Part shown: positions 24,655 through 31,764 of the stretch, piece after piece
How positions within the stretch are numbered: position 1 is the first letter of the stretch
How the letters are laid out: each line of letters opens with the position of its first letter
DNA from: a virus
Length of the DNA: 36,629 nucleotides
IMG/VR virus record: IMGVR_UViG_3300009149_000120
Location: 1 to 36,629 of that record
Reading direction: 5' to 3' (one strand)
Position numbers and translations under genes: made by a program
Notes under the pieces: generated by a model
What the model saw: the letters and a program-made list of their open reading frames with translations, nothing else
Told to the model about the DNA's origin: nothing
Databases searched by the model: none

Positions 24655-25290
24655 ATGGGTAATGGAGCACACGGAGATTTATTTCCAGTTCGCTACTTAA
24701 AAGTAGATACGCCAGTCAACTGGATTGAGTCTAACGAACCTCTACAGGATCTAGAGGCTAACGTACTTGTACTAGACGGTAAGCTAGCTACTACTATGTC
24801 TGATGTATCTGACTTAGGAGACATTGTTGGTGTAAATGCTGCCTACCTGTCGCATTACACATTTGGAAATGATTCTCCTGTTGGGGCTATTACAGCCGAC
24901 GTAGATTACCCAGCCTTTGGTGGGGATTTTGAGATCCTTTACAGTATGGCCTCTACCGCAGCGTCTGGTAGGGTTGATCTTGCGTTTCAGGGAAAGATAC
25001 CTGCAGGGTTCACAACAATATCAAATGTTTCCTTTGGTATCAAAGGAACTGGTGCGTCCCCAGAGTACCTAGCACTTGTTTATGTTGAAGGTTCTGGTGC
25101 TTCGCCAGTTTATGATCCTACTTCTGGTACTCCTATTGCTGCACCAGGACCACTTGGTACAGTATCTATTGGAAGTGGTTCTCTTTCGGCCCAACCAAAC
25201 GGGGATCTAAGATTCTTTGTTGTAGTTGAGGCTTATGTAGATGCCAGTGAAGCTGTATTAATCAGCAACCCTTACGTCACGTTTGTTTAG
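24655..25290 (+). CDS. Short fibre-like protein (paralogue 4 of 4)
   Basis: A 211-residue protein. Residues 1-47 are a diverged copy of the shared N-module (MGNGAHGDLFPVRYLKVDTP, NEPLQDLEANVLVLDGKL). It lacks the 'DK.KLDGIQ' repeats. Residues 60-211 form one beta-rich head (VDYPAFGGDFEILYSMAS, GRVDLAFQGKIPAGFTTIS, LAL..VEGSGASPVYDPTSG, FFVVVEAYVD). Such an all-beta C-terminus of about 150 residues is typical of a fibre or adhesin head. It ends 8 nt before the lipoprotein gene. There is a GGATG-rich but weak ribosome site before the ATG. Confidence 0.7.
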   Translation: MGNGAHGDLFPVRYLKVDTPVNWIESNEPLQDLEANVLVLDGKLATTMSDVSDLGDIVGVNAAYLSHYTFGNDSPVGAITADVDYPAFGGDFEILYSMASTAASGRVDLAFQGKIPAGFTTISNVSFGIKGTGASPEYLALVYVEGSGASPVYDPTSGTPIAAPGPLGTVSIGSGSLSAQPNGDLRFFVVVEAYVDASEAVLISNPYVTFV

Positions 25291-25298
25291 GAGTTATT

Positions 25299-25547
25299 AT
25301 GAAAGTTATGAAACAACACGCAGTTTTTGGAATTATACTTACCGTATCCATGATGGTCACAGGGTGCTGTAGTAACTACAAAACTTATGCCAACTCAATG
25401 GCACTGGACCTAGAAGCACTCGACTCAACGTACCGTGGTTATGTAGAGCGTGACACCCGACTTAGTGCAGCAGACCGTATGGCGAGACTATCCGTCATTG
25501 CAGAAATGCAGTCCAAGACGAGGGTCGCTATCTCAGATACAGAGTAG
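25299..25547 (+). CDS. Small lipoprotein
   Basis: An 82-residue protein with a strong SD (AGGAG, 6 nt upstream of the ATG). Residues 1-22 are a type II signal: basic start (MKVMKQH), hydrophobic core (AVFGIILTVSMM) and lipobox V20-T21-G22-C23. The mature 60 residues are charged and helical (ALDLEALDSTYRGYVERD.., LSAADRMARLSVIAEMQSK). It would be lipidated and held at the outer membrane in a diderm host. Phage lipoproteins of this size serve in superinfection exclusion or as outer-membrane spanin components. It lacks the Pro-rich look of Rz1-type spanins and no Rz-like gene overlaps it, so the role is open. Confidence 0.7.
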   Translation: MKVMKQHAVFGIILTVSMMVTGCCSNYKTYANSMALDLEALDSTYRGYVERDTRLSAADRMARLSVIAEMQSKTRVAISDTE

Positions 25548-25555
25548 GAACTCTT

Positions 25556-26107
25556 ATGCCTATATTCATATCCCCAGCGGCTGGTGCCGCACAGTACGAA
25601 GAATTTGGAGTCAGTGGTCCTTTCACTCGGCCTAAGCTTAACTTTGTACAGGGTGGCGCTACAGCTATCACTGTTGCTGACGATGTTGGTAATGATAAGG
25701 TAACTGTAACTATCACGTCTACAGACACTAACACAGGTGCTGGTCTATTCGGTGGTGTGGCTAATACCGTTCAAACAGCTCACGGGTTAATGACAGCAGG
25801 AAGTGGAACTTATGTTGTCGCCAACCAAGGAAACGTTAGATGGGGTATCGCATTCGCAGTGCAAAGTAATGGAGCAGGCGCTTGGAACGCTTGGAGTGCT
25901 GGATTCACTAAAGGTACTGGCTCTAATCAAACATCAATAGGTATAACAGCCGCAGGCGCCTTTCAGGGAGGAAATGGCGGTATCTGGTCGTGCGGCACTA
26001 ATAGTGGGGGTACTAGTTCGTTTGGTGGAAACACATTTAATATTAGTTGGAATCAGGGCGCGGGTGCTGAGGTAACTAACGCCCTAGCTAGCGCTGTGGG
26101 CTGGTAG
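25556..26107 (+). CDS. Glycine-rich putative fibre/adhesin protein
   Basis: A 183-residue protein. The N-terminus 'GPFTRPKLNFVQGG' followed by 'ITVADDVGNDKVTVTITS' (about residues 21-55) is a segment often seen at the start of phage tail appendage proteins ('RpklNF..g.g....dd..n..v.v.i.s'). Residues 65-183 are Gly/Asn/Trp rich (AGAWNAWSAGFTKGTGSN, GAFQGGNGGIWSCGTNSGG, FGGNTFNISWNQGAGAEV), like sugar-contacting or beta-helical tip domains. It does not share the N-module of the four paralogues. It lies in the adhesion cluster between the lipoprotein and Ig-like genes. An exposed virion role is likely; the exact family is unknown. Confidence 0.65.
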   Translation: MPIFISPAAGAAQYEEFGVSGPFTRPKLNFVQGGATAITVADDVGNDKVTVTITSTDTNTGAGLFGGVANTVQTAHGLMTAGSGTYVVANQGNVRWGIAFAVQSNGAGAWNAWSAGFTKGTGSNQTSIGITAAGAFQGGNGGIWSCGTNSGGTSSFGGNTFNISWNQGAGAEVTNALASAVGW

Positions 26108-26140
26108 TAAAATACTACAATAGTAAAACAGGATAATAAT

Positions 26141-26665
26141 ATGCCGACACATAATTGCACAACTACAGATTTAGCCGCTTTTGGATTCATTCCTTTTGCA
26201 GAAGACCTTCAACGCCTTTGTGAACTACACGGTTACACAAACGTGACAGTAGCTTGGGTAGCACCATTTGACGAGAATCCTCATACGTACGACATTACGT
26301 TAGACGAAGCTGACTCTAAAGCAACTATCATTACTAATATGGAAGCAGCTACTGTTCCTACACTGTCTGTGAACACAGCAGCCCTTCAGGTTGCTGGAGA
26401 TAACGTTGCTACTGGATCTATCACTGTGTCTGACTCTCGTGGTGCTAGCGCCTCTGGGAAGACTGTAGTCCTTACTGTAGTGACACACGGTGGTATGGTT
26501 CTTGGATCAGGCACGTCTCAAGTTCTTGATGGTAGTGGTGACGCTTCATTCTCCTTTGGACCAAGCCCAAGCACAAACTGGCACTGCTGCCCAATGATAG
26601 TACAGTTTAGCTATGCAAACAATGAAGCACCAGCCGTAACAGCTACTGTAGAGTTCACAGGGTAA
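26141..26665 (+). CDS. Ig-like domain protein, putative virion surface protein
   Basis: A 174-residue protein with an AGGA SD about 9 nt before the ATG. Residues 1-70 form a small unknown domain with a Cys near each end (HNCTTTDL, RLCELHGY). Residues about 73-174 resemble an invasin/Big-1-type Ig-like domain: 'TGSITVSDSRGASASGKTVV', 'GGMVLGSGTSQVLDGSGDAS', then 'CCPMIVQFSY' and 'APAVTATVEF'. Ig-like domains are common on phage tails and heads, where they bind carbohydrates weakly. The gene is the last with a clear surface-type fold before the small unknown genes. The next gene starts in a TAATG overlap. Confidence 0.65.
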   Translation: MPTHNCTTTDLAAFGFIPFAEDLQRLCELHGYTNVTVAWVAPFDENPHTYDITLDEADSKATIITNMEAATVPTLSVNTAALQVAGDNVATGSITVSDSRGASASGKTVVLTVVTHGGMVLGSGTSQVLDGSGDASFSFGPSPSTNWHCCPMIVQFSYANNEAPAVTATVEFTG

Positions 26666-27219
26666 TGCACGACAGACGTATCAAAATTGGAAAGGATCCT
26701 AAAGGTAGATTCTCTGTGCAGCTATCTATCGCTAAGGACGACCCACTTAAGCCTTACATACTTGCGTTAGCAAAAAAGGCAGCGCATACGGTACAAGATC
26801 CTACTACTGGATTTAGCTATGAGCAGGAACCTAAAGATGGTAGTCAAGTAGAGCTTGAAGAAATCTTAATGAAGCTTTTACCAGATGAGTTAAGCCACAA
26901 GTTTGCTACAGAGAGCGCAGAACTTAAAGATGAAGCCATGCAGTCTATGATGGGTGGTGACCTTGGCGGCCTATTAGGGCTAATGACGGGTGGCTTCTTT
27001 CAGCAGCAAGCGGCGCTTAAGAGTAACCCAAACCTTACAGGACTCCAAAAGCTCGCTGGAAACATGACGGACCCATTCAACAAGCTACTTGGGGGAAGTG
27101 TGTTTGCCAATCACGCTAGAGACCAAATACACGCGGGAGCCTTCGACAGCATTTTGAAGCCGTCTGCTGCCACACCAGAACCTACTGAGGCTCCGTTTAA
27201 GGACCGTGAAGAGGACTAA
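26665..27219 (+). CDS. Unknown protein
   Basis: A 184-residue protein in a TAATG overlap with the Ig-like gene. Residues 1-75 are a basic and then acidic domain (KIGKDPKGRFSVQLSIAKDDP, ILALAKKAAHTVQDPTTGFSY). The middle is Gly/Met rich (QSMMGGDLGGLLGLMTGGFF at about 92-112), and the end is Pro/Glu rich and probably disordered. The Met/Gly stretch is somewhat hydrophobic but short for a membrane helix and contains charged neighbours. I do not recognise it. The gene is followed 3 nt later by a coiled-coil gene, suggesting a shared function. Confidence 0.6.
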   Translation: MHDRRIKIGKDPKGRFSVQLSIAKDDPLKPYILALAKKAAHTVQDPTTGFSYEQEPKDGSQVELEEILMKLLPDELSHKFATESAELKDEAMQSMMGGDLGGLLGLMTGGFFQQQAALKSNPNLTGLQKLAGNMTDPFNKLLGGSVFANHARDQIHAGAFDSILKPSAATPEPTEAPFKDREED

Positions 27220-27222
27220 CTA

Positions 27223-27579
27223 ATGGCACTGAACATTGACCTAGATGTACTGAAAGACGGGCTCTACGCAGCCTCTGAGGAGGCGTCACGTAACTACTTC
27301 GATACCGGAGCAGAACAGTACAAGAACTACAAGAATGAGCTAAGGGCTTACACCGATAACCTAGCTGTCCTTAAGAAGGAAATAGCTGAGGCTCCTCAAG
27401 ATCTGAAAGAGGTAAAGCTTGAAAGCATGGTGCTCCAACAACGCTCCATTAACTCTCTGGTAGACAAGTACCAGATGATTATGGTCCATGAGGCTGCTGA
27501 GCAGCTAAAGGAGGTGCTTAAGCTGGTGGCTACGACTGCGGGAAAGATTGCTCTTTCCCTCGTTATAGCTGCCGTTTGA
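27223..27579 (+). CDS. Unknown helical protein with C-terminal hydrophobic segment
   Basis: A 118-residue protein. Residues 25-95 are heptad-like and charged (YKNYKNELRAYTDNLAVLKKEIAEA, KLESMVLQQRSINSLVDKYQ), probably a coiled coil. Residues about 97-118 (LKLVATTAGKIALSLVIAAV) are hydrophobic and could insert in a membrane. The gene ends with TGA at 27577. The same frame then stays open through 28020 with no SD or ATG near the TGA. The next ORF therefore may be the second half of this protein (about 265 residues in total), separated by a nonsense codon. Function is unknown; a membrane-active or lysis-related role is speculative. Confidence 0.65.
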   Translation: MALNIDLDVLKDGLYAASEEASRNYFDTGAEQYKNYKNELRAYTDNLAVLKKEIAEAPQDLKEVKLESMVLQQRSINSLVDKYQMIMVHEAAEQLKEVLKLVATTAGKIALSLVIAAV

Positions 27580-27618
27580 GTAGAGCTAGTAACCCCAATA
27601 GATGTCCCTGACGGTTTC

Positions 27619-28020
27619 GTGGACACAGTAATTGATAAAGCTTCGGAAGATGATGGGCCAGTTCGTGTGGCCGAGATAGGTGCAGCAATGGTTGATACAC
27701 AGATGATTGAAGATGCAGCAGACAAGACCATGGAGCTATTCAAGGATGGCTTTCAGGTAGCTGACATATTTCCCGCCCTTACTAATCTCCTGCAGATGGC
27801 AGAGGTTGCACAAGGTGCCACAGGGGAAGAGAAGAAAGAGCTAGTCGTTAAAGGTGCTAAGCGCATTTACGAAAAGCTAGACCCAGATATCTCAAAATGG
27901 ATCCCGCAGTGGGTTGAGAAGAAAGCTGTAAACTGGGCTCTTGAGGCATTGCTCCCCCACGCAGTAGATTGGGCTGTAGGGCTCGCTAAAGGTAAGCTGT
28001 CTATCTCTAAGGAAGCTTAA
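27619..28020 (+). CDS. Unknown protein, possible continuation of the preceding ORF
   Basis: A 133-residue ORF if started at GTG 27619. There is no SD, and the first ATG in frame is 27687, so the start is uncertain. The frame is the same as that of the preceding gene and is open right from its TGA (27577-27579). Residues 1-40 are acidic (VIDKASEDDGPVRVAEIGAA). The C-terminal half is helical with tryptophans spaced amphipathically (ISKWIPQWVEKKAVNWALEA, HAVDWAVGLAKGKL). It ends in a TAATG overlap with the next gene. It could be an independent gene, or the downstream half of a protein interrupted by a point mutation, a sequence error or a readthrough stop. Confidence 0.55.
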   Translation: MDTVIDKASEDDGPVRVAEIGAAMVDTQMIEDAADKTMELFKDGFQVADIFPALTNLLQMAEVAQGATGEEKKELVVKGAKRIYEKLDPDISKWIPQWVEKKAVNWALEALLPHAVDWAVGLAKGKLSISKEA

Positions 28021-28361
28021 TGATTCCTGCGAGTGAGAAGCCTGTAGCCGGAACCATAATACGCCCAACGCTTATTGAGTCGTTTGACCCCGAAACTAAG
28101 ACCATGAAGCCTTCATATGAAGACTTGGCCGTTACGGTACATGGTAAGAGCCCAAAAGGTGATTGGGTTTTCCGCGTCCGTAAGTCCGAAGGTGTGTGGC
28201 GCAGCATTAGACCATCCGATAGGGAAGGTGGCTTGATTGTATTTGTTAACGAAGATCCTCCTCCTGTGTACGAGTACGTATCACAGCAGAAGAAATTGTT
28301 AATTAGGATCGTTAAGGTAATACAGAATGCAGCAGTTGGTGTATTCTTCTTGAGCAGTTAG
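28020..28361 (+). CDS. Unknown small protein ending the structural block
   Basis: A 113-residue protein overlapping the previous gene (TAATG). Residues 8-80 are beta-like (VAGTIIRPTLIESFDP, EDLAVTVHGKSPKGDWVFRV, GLIVFVNEDPPPVYEYV), and the last 25 residues are basic then hydrophobic (KLLIRIVKVIQNAAVGVFFL), possibly an amphipathic membrane-associated helix. No family is recognised. It is the last gene before the palindrome-rich region that begins the replication genes. Confidence 0.6.
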   Translation: MIPASEKPVAGTIIRPTLIESFDPETKTMKPSYEDLAVTVHGKSPKGDWVFRVRKSEGVWRSIRPSDREGGLIVFVNEDPPPVYEYVSQQKKLLIRIVKVIQNAAVGVFFLSS

Positions 28362-28365
28362 CCAA

Positions 28366-28646
28366 GTACCTAGTACTACTTATTTCTGAAGAAGAGTAGG
28401 TATGTGTGGTACACTGATGCACTAGTATGCATATAGGTGCACCTTGCTCTACATCCGTGAAATTTCAAATCATTGTGAGATAGAAGGAGATCCTCAAGAA
28501 CTTGAGGATGTTCTTGCTCAAGTACTTGTACAACAGAGAGATAAAGAAAAGAAAGTACTAGTACTCTATAAAGAAGATGTACAGTACAATAGTACAAGTA
28601 CATCAAGTACTCATAGATGTAATTCTGAGTGTACCCTTAAATGTAC
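28366..28646. repeat. Cluster of 14 GTAC sites with nested palindromes
   Basis: GTAC occurs at 28366, 28373, 28409, 28522, 28528, 28555, 28561, 28579, 28584, 28592, 28598, 28607, 28631 and 28643: 14 copies in 281 bp where about one is expected. Many come in pairs 6 bp apart (GTACTTGTAC at 28522, GTACTAGTAC at 28555, GTACAAGTAC at 28592); the first and third are inverted copies of each other, and 28554-28565 is a perfect 12-bp palindrome. The copies fall in more than one codon frame, so codon preference does not explain them. The region spans the 82-nt gap and the helicase's first 70 codons. It could be an origin or operator array. Confidence 0.75.
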
Positions 28647-29994
28647 TAGAAGAATCATCACGTTCCCCTCTGGTCTCCTCAATTTTCTTATAAGAGAGAT
28701 TGAGTTAAGAGACATTGATGTTGAAGTCACTAGGTTACCTAGGCTTGTTATTTTACCTATACCCATAAACCTGTTATCCACAGACGAGTTCCCCATCGAA
28801 CTACGTGACTATCAAGTTACATCTATTAGAAAGGGAGTTACCCACCGAAGGGGTATCTTTAACATCGCGACAGGAGGTGGAAAAACGGAGGTGATTATAG
28901 GGATGGCCAAGATCATTGGTAACAGCCTTACTATCGTACCTTCTAAGAGTTCCTTGAAGCAGACATACGCGCGTTTCAAGAAGCGTGGTATTACAGATGT
29001 AGGGAGACTTGGTGGTGGCTTTGGAGTAACAACAGCCAAGCACACAGTAGCAACAGCATCTGTAATCAGTTCTCGTCTGAAGTCAGGCAATAAAGCCGTA
29101 AAGAGTTTGTTGAACCGTGTGGAATTGTTGATGTTTGACGAGGTACACCACTTAGGAACTGCAGCCTCATGGCAGCGTGTAGCATCTGCGTGCCCTGCTC
29201 CGCGTAGGTTCGGGTTCTCAGGATCCCCTTGGGCTACAGGGATGCCTTGTATTGATTTAGGAAACGAATCAGAGTCGAGTTACGCGGACTTTAAAGTAGT
29301 CAGGGAGGTTGGGGAGTCGTTGGTTTACATCCCATCAAAGATGCTTCGCGAAATGGGCGTAATCGTTGATCCAAGCATTTATGTCGTGCCGGTCAACGAG
29401 CCCAAAGGACTAATGAGAAACCCATTCCCTCAGTGGCGAAGCATTTACAAGAGTGGTATAATCGAGAATGAACACCGGAACAACCTAGTCATCGAAGCGG
29501 CAGCTAGACTCACTGAGAGGAAGCACAGGACAGCCATCCTTGTTGTCTCTATTCCGCACGGGACTGAGTTACTAAAACGGCTCTACGCCAAAAACCTCAC
29601 AGCGGCTTTTACAAAAGGCGATGATGAGGTCTTGGTTTATACGGGTAAGAAGATAAAGAAGATTAGTGAAGCTGGTGAGAAGTATAGAGACGCTTTCCTT
29701 GATGGTGAGATAGACGTGTTGATAGGATCTGTTGTTATCGACGAGGCAGTTGACCTACCTGGGATGTCTGCGCTAATACTCGCGGGTGGTGGTAAGTCCC
29801 CTATACGCGCGGTGCAGAGGATAGGTAGAGCCATCAGAACATCTGAAGGTAAGAACGAAGCAATCGTAATTGACTTTAGAGACCGTCAACATTTCTTCTT
29901 AAACAATCATACAAATAAACGACTAGGCATTTATACGGCCCACGCGTATGACTATGAGGAGACCGAGTGGGACGAGCTTTGGAAGCGCATATGA
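28444..29994 (+). CDS. SF2 DNA helicase (UvsW/DEAD-like)
   Basis: 516 residues from TTG 28444. An in-frame stop at 28423 and the N-terminal domain content make this the only sensible start, with AGGTG 7 nt upstream. The N-terminal about 120 residues are a variable domain ending 'FPSGLLNFLIREIELRDIDVEV', as in UvsW-like helicases. Then motif Q/I 'LRDYQVTSI' and Walker A 'ATGGGKTE' (142-149), motif II D-E-V-H (232-235), motif III-like 'FGFSGSPWATG' (near 258), and motif VI 'QRIGRAIR' (458-465). Such enzymes unwind branched DNA or R-loops during phage recombination-dependent replication. The stop overlaps nothing; the next ATG is 8 nt later. The first 70 codons contain the GTAC cluster. Confidence 0.9.
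   Translation: MLYIREISNHCEIEGDPQELEDVLAQVLVQQRDKEKKVLVLYKEDVQYNSTSTSSTHRCNSECTLKCTRRIITFPSGLLNFLIREIELRDIDVEVTRLPRLVILPIPINLLSTDEFPIELRDYQVTSIRKGVTHRRGIFNIATGGGKTEVIIGMAKIIGNSLTIVPSKSSLKQTYARFKKRGITDVGRLGGGFGVTTAKHTVATASVISSRLKSGNKAVKSLLNRVELLMFDEVHHLGTAASWQRVASACPAPRRFGFSGSPWATGMPCIDLGNESESSYADFKVVREVGESLVYIPSKMLREMGVIVDPSIYVVPVNEPKGLMRNPFPQWRSIYKSGIIENEHRNNLVIEAAARLTERKHRTAILVVSIPHGTELLKRLYAKNLTAAFTKGDDEVLVYTGKKIKKISEAGEKYRDAFLDGEIDVLIGSVVIDEAVDLPGMSALILAGGGKSPIRAVQRIGRAIRTSEGKNEAIVIDFRDRQHFFLNNHTNKRLGIYTAHAYDYEETEWDELWKRI
28490..28509. repeat. Near-perfect palindrome within helicase start
   Basis: Two 9-bp arms (ATCCTCAAG at 28490-28498 and CTTGAGGAT at 28501-28509) surround two bases. 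Overlapping alternatives exist: CAAGAAC (28495-28501) with GTTCTTG (28510-28516), and CTTGAG (28501-28506) with CTCAAG (28517-28522). Together with the GTAC array this gives several mutually exclusive hairpins in under 45 nt. Confidence 0.6.
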
Positions 29995-30001
29995 GCTACA
30001 G

Positions 30002-30340
30002 ATGACAATAACTGTCGAAAAAGAGTCACTAGATCTGTCTACACTACTCGGTTGGACCACTCTGGTTTATTTTAGTTACAACGATGACAAATTACCTCGT
30101 GAGCACGGCAACTGCTGTGGTGTGGCGAACATATATGCAGAGAACTTAAAGGACCTAATCAAAAGGTGGCCTGAAGTAGCAGCTACTTGTGAAGTAGCTG
30201 TAGTAACTGCACCGGATGCTCGCCTAAGTGGGCCTTACTACATCATTACAGACAGCCGAGTCCCTAAGTCTTGGCTGAACAATAAATGCGATTGCAGCCC
30301 TGTGTGGGGACTACTGCAACAACTAGGAGCGAAGAGTTGA
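30002..30340 (+). CDS. Unknown small protein between helicases
   Basis: 112 residues from ATG 30002, 8 nt after the SF2 helicase stop; an earlier start at 29948 would lie within the helicase gene and add 18 unrelated residues. Features: 'GWTTLVYFSYNDDKLPREHG' then 'NCCGVANIYAENLKDLIKRW', a hydrophobic 'CEVAVVTAPDA' strand, and a C-terminal 'NNKCDCSPVWGLLQQLG'. Four cysteines in a CC plus CxC arrangement may bind metal. The gene ends in a TTGA overlap with the DnaB-like gene, and the AGGAG for that gene lies within its last codons. The position suggests a replication accessory role, but no family is recognised. Confidence 0.55.
   Translation: MTITVEKESLDLSTLLGWTTLVYFSYNDDKLPREHGNCCGVANIYAENLKDLIKRWPEVAATCEVAVVTAPDARLSGPYYIITDSRVPKSWLNNKCDCSPVWGLLQQLGAKS
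30325..30339 (+). promoter_or_regulatory. Ribosome-binding site selecting a TTG start for the DnaB-like helicase
   Basis: AGGAG at 30325-30329 is followed by a 7-nt spacer and TTG at 30337, which overlaps the upstream TGA. The other in-frame start upstream (ATG 30286) would place 51 nt inside the previous gene and has no SD. Confidence 0.65.
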
Positions 30341-31764
30341 ATTCAAGCGTATATCCATATGGAACAGAGTTCCAATTAGGGGTCGTAGCCCTTTACTGTC
30401 AAGATCCTGGGTTCCGTCGTCAGTATAACGATGTGGTGTCCCCAGACTACTTCGATGATGATGCCCTTATCCATATCATTAGGACAGCTAAGAAGATCAA
30501 TGGTAAGGGTCGCTTGGTAACCAAGCCTGCTATTGAGGCAGACTTTGTAGACGCTAAGAACGCTGGTGACTTTCAAGCACCTAGGAACAAGCGATTTGAA
30601 AAACAATTCAAGGAGACCCTAAACGAGGCATTCGCGGAAGACCTTGAGGCGCTGGAACACATTCCAGACCTCGTAGTCAGCTTTGCTAGGTCACAGTCTG
30701 TAGCTGACGCCCGCCACAAGATTGTTGGTCTCCTAGACAAAGGAGGGAACATCGACAGTGTTAAGTCCATTATGGACAAGGCGCTACAGGTCGGGGCGTC
30801 TCGGGACTTGGGTCACAGCTTTCTAGAGTCTGCCTGTGATGTCGGTATGCTAAAGAAGGGGCTAATGCATGAGCAGACGAACAAGATACCTACTGGTATT
30901 AAGACACTAGATGATAACATGCGTGGAGGGTTTAGCGTCGGTGAGCTAGGAATGATTATCGGGCCTACAGGGCGTGGTAAGTCCATTGTGTTGGTAAACC
31001 TAGCTGCCGAGGCACTGAAGCACGGTAAGAATGTTGTCTACGTATCATTCGAATTATTCGAACATGAGGTGCTTCTCAGGTTCTTCCAAAACCTAACGGG
31101 GTGTACAGACGACGAAGTTATAGAAGAAGAGGACGATTTCAGAGTTGGTATTAACACAATGCTTAAGCAGATGAAGAACCATCTTCAGATTAAGTATTTC
31201 CCTCCTGGTACTCTGTCCTCTGTTCAGCTTCGTGCTTACCTGTCCCGCCTCCAGTCCACTGAGGGATGGAGTCCTGACCTACTCATTCTGGACGACGCGG
31301 ACTCCATGAGAGTTCCAAGACCGGGGCAGGGCGACAGTGCCTCCGCAGCGACTTACCAGGCTTTGGGAGTTCTGTACTCTGAGATCATTGCGCTGCTGGT
31401 AGACTTCAGTTGCGCTGCATGGGTGGCGTGCCAAGCAACGAGGAGTGCGTTTGATGCTGAAGTAGTTGACTTGAGTCACACAGCAGACTCCTTTAAGAAG
31501 GCTCACAAAGCCAATATGGCTATAGCCGTGTGCCAGACTAACGAGGAGTCTGAACGTGACGAGGCTAGGTTGTTTGTTGCTAAGGCGCGAGCCTACAAGA
31601 GTGGCTACTTCGTTCCTATCAAGTTCACTAAGGCTATCATGCGCATTGAAGAGCGTATCAGTAAGGTTAAGGCAAGGATACTTGGAGTTGGTTCGACTCC
31701 AGACGGTCCACTGAAGAAGAAGAAGAGGCCCGATGTTAGAAAGCCTCAAGCATCATCTAGGTAG
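30337..31764 (+). CDS. Replicative DNA helicase, DnaB/gp41-like
   Basis: 475 residues from TTG 30337, selected because of a perfect AGGAG at 7 nt spacing. The N-terminus ('GTEFQLGVVALYCQDPGFRR', then 'VVSPDYFDDDALIHII') matches the small N-terminal domain of phage DnaB-type helicases. The RecA-like domain follows: 'GFSVGELGMIIGPTGRGKS' with Walker A G209-S216, 'VVYVSFELFEHEVLLRFF' (motif 1a), Walker B 'LLILDDAD' (about 315-322), 'AAWVACQATRSAFDAEVV' (motif H3-like) and a final 'LFVAKARAYKSGYFVPIKF' (motif 4, nucleotide sensing). It unwinds the fork and works with the primase encoded next, whose start overlaps its last 32 nt in another frame. Confidence 0.9.
   Translation: MNSSVYPYGTEFQLGVVALYCQDPGFRRQYNDVVSPDYFDDDALIHIIRTAKKINGKGRLVTKPAIEADFVDAKNAGDFQAPRNKRFEKQFKETLNEAFAEDLEALEHIPDLVVSFARSQSVADARHKIVGLLDKGGNIDSVKSIMDKALQVGASRDLGHSFLESACDVGMLKKGLMHEQTNKIPTGIKTLDDNMRGGFSVGELGMIIGPTGRGKSIVLVNLAAEALKHGKNVVYVSFELFEHEVLLRFFQNLTGCTDDEVIEEEDDFRVGINTMLKQMKNHLQIKYFPPGTLSSVQLRAYLSRLQSTEGWSPDLLILDDADSMRVPRPGQGDSASAATYQALGVLYSEIIALLVDFSCAAWVACQATRSAFDAEVVDLSHTADSFKKAHKANMAIAVCQTNEESERDEARLFVAKARAYKSGYFVPIKFTKAIMRIEERISKVKARILGVGSTPDGPLKKKKRPDVRKPQASSR

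Noticed and set aside
28350-28435. Sigma70 promoter before the SF2 helicase
   Set aside because: TTGAGC at 28350 has no acceptable -10 box at 16-18 bp, and TAGTAT at 28423 has no -35 box at the right distance.
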